Below are positions 63,063-64,000 of a DNA stretch of 64,000 nt, piece by piece. Where the stretch lies: contig CM038907.1 in the NCBI GenBank assembly GCA_021904315.1, positions 22,637,223-22,701,222 of the forward strand. Reading direction: 5' to 3'. Position 1 is the stretch's first letter, and every line of letters begins with the position of its first letter. The stretch comes from Sphagnum magellanicum (lineage: Eukaryota; Streptophyta; Sphagnopsida; Sphagnales; Sphagnaceae). Under the pieces are notes generated by a model. That model did no database searches. It was not told the origin of the DNA and saw only the letters and a program-made list of their open reading frames with translations. Made by a program: the position numbers and the translations under genes.

Positions 63063-63425
63063 AACTTATTCAAATTTCAAAACTAAACCTAGGTTGGTAA
63101 CTAGGTTACCTAGTCTAAACTACTTACCTACTCTTTTTTAACTTACATAATAGGTATGCACACATTTATATGTTCAATCATAGGTGAGTTGTAAAAGTAG
63201 TGGCAAATGTAATCACAACCTTGGTGCAACTAAACATATCACCATCCAAAACAATGAATGAAAAACCTTGGTCAAGTTGTAGGGAAGATGTGATTGCAAT
63301 TGAATGTCACATAATGTGTCATGTATTGTTTTATGTGACTAATTTTTTTGCAACTTGTCTAAAGATATTGAACATTGATATTTATGACTTAAAACTAGTC
63401 ATTAATATTTAAATTCTTTGTATTG

Positions 63426-64000
63426 CAATAAAAATTTTGAATTCAAAGTTTGATAGAATAAAAAGTAAAAAGCCAAAAAAAACAATTGCTTGGGAATTCA
63501 AAGGTTAAAGTAAGAATGTTTTTCAATAGGATCAAGTTGTGCCTCATGTCATTATAAGATCCTCAAGTAATTTTCTATATTTGTGTCAACCCTTAAACAT
63601 TGCATGCAATTTTAAGTTGAGAAGAAAGCAAAAACAATCAAATTTACATTTCACATTCCCAACAATAGACTATGGACCTTATGCATGAAACAACCATTGG
63701 ATGTTGTTTGCTTCACGTCACAATCTACATATTGCCAAAGCTTCATTATGATCTCAACCAAAATATGAGTGAAATCCAAGTGTGTTTACAACACTTATGT
63801 GGTGCATTGACCCTCAATTTCCCATGTAATTTGATTTGACTAGCCCAAGTTATCCACCAAGTCTAGCATCACAATTTTGTGAAGGTATTTATTTATGTGC
63901 CTTATAAACTTCATTTCAATAGCTTGGGAAAATTTATTGATCTTAATTGGAAACACATACTCGAGCAACATCCTTCAAACACTGGACATCTAAATTGAAA
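63426..64000. other. AT-rich end of window, no gene
   Basis: No recognisable coding sequence. Confidence 0.6.

Larger units (their letters stand above)
61836..63425. mobile_element. CACTA-like element C (about 1.59 kb), worn
   Basis: Left end CATTACAAGAATCTTG; right end read inward CAATACAAAGAATTTAA, similar with one indel. Subterminal regions share GTTTGCAA/GTTGCAAA and (T)TAGTCACAT words, also present in element B. The internal order (AGGT array, tRNA-like segment, small ACCT/AGGT patch, end) is that of element A in reverse, and the lengths agree (1,590 and 1,600 bp). No matching target duplication was found, so the ends are provisional. Confidence 0.4.

Overview
The window looks like nuclear DNA of a green plant. 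The evidence is a plant-type hydroxyproline/arabinogalactan-class GT31 galactosyltransferase, a plastid-type sirohydrochlorin ferrochelatase with an N-terminal extension and a C-terminal cysteine cluster, an ESD4-like SUMO protease, a plant-like retromer VPS26, plant TTTAGGG telomere-like words, and GT-AG introns of mostly 75-300 bp. The exact lineage cannot be fixed from sequence alone; the short introns and very AT-rich spacers would fit a non-seed plant or streptophyte alga, but that is inference.

Layout. Gene islands with balanced base composition alternate with AT-rich, transposon-derived deserts. Island 1 (about 1-4,050): eL36 (minus) and eS19 (plus), divergent and 475 bp apart, followed by a broken gene-like stretch. 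Desert 1 (4,050-10,200): nothing recognisable. Island 2 (10,200-23,640): three tandem copies of a ~340 bp repeat ahead of an intronless GT31 gene, then the nine-exon 26S proteasome ATPase RPT6 (minus) and the five-exon sirohydrochlorin ferrochelatase SirB (minus). Desert 2 (23,640-40,600): tandem duplications, two decayed PIF/Harbinger transposons with convergent genes, a solo-LTR-like fossil nested inside one transposase relic, and non-autonomous CACTA-like elements. One of these has clean CACTA/TAGTG ends and a 3-bp CTC target duplication. Island 3 (40,600-52,200): VPS26 (minus, about 11 exons) and a ten-exon ULP1/ESD4-like SUMO protease (plus), divergent, both with CT-rich leaders in their own sense direction. 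The tail (52,200-64,000) holds Tourist-like MITEs, perfect hairpins, GT/AC microsatellites, an interstitial telomere-like palindrome and another element of the AGGT-array type.

How the genes relate. They are housekeeping genes without an obvious shared pathway: two cytosolic ribosomal proteins, a proteasome ATPase, a SUMO protease, a retromer subunit, a Golgi glycosyltransferase and a plastid siroheme enzyme. All exon models below were placed by hand; reading phase and family alignment agree at every junction except the first VPS26 exon.

The most novel-looking signal is a set of three elements (27,994-29,593; 32,388-35,258; 61,836-63,425). They have CACTA-like ends, an internal tRNA-like segment, and tracts built from degenerate AGGT/ACCT words. 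I also see a dispersed ~500 bp repeat that recurs in introns of SirB and VPS26 and downstream of the GT31 gene.
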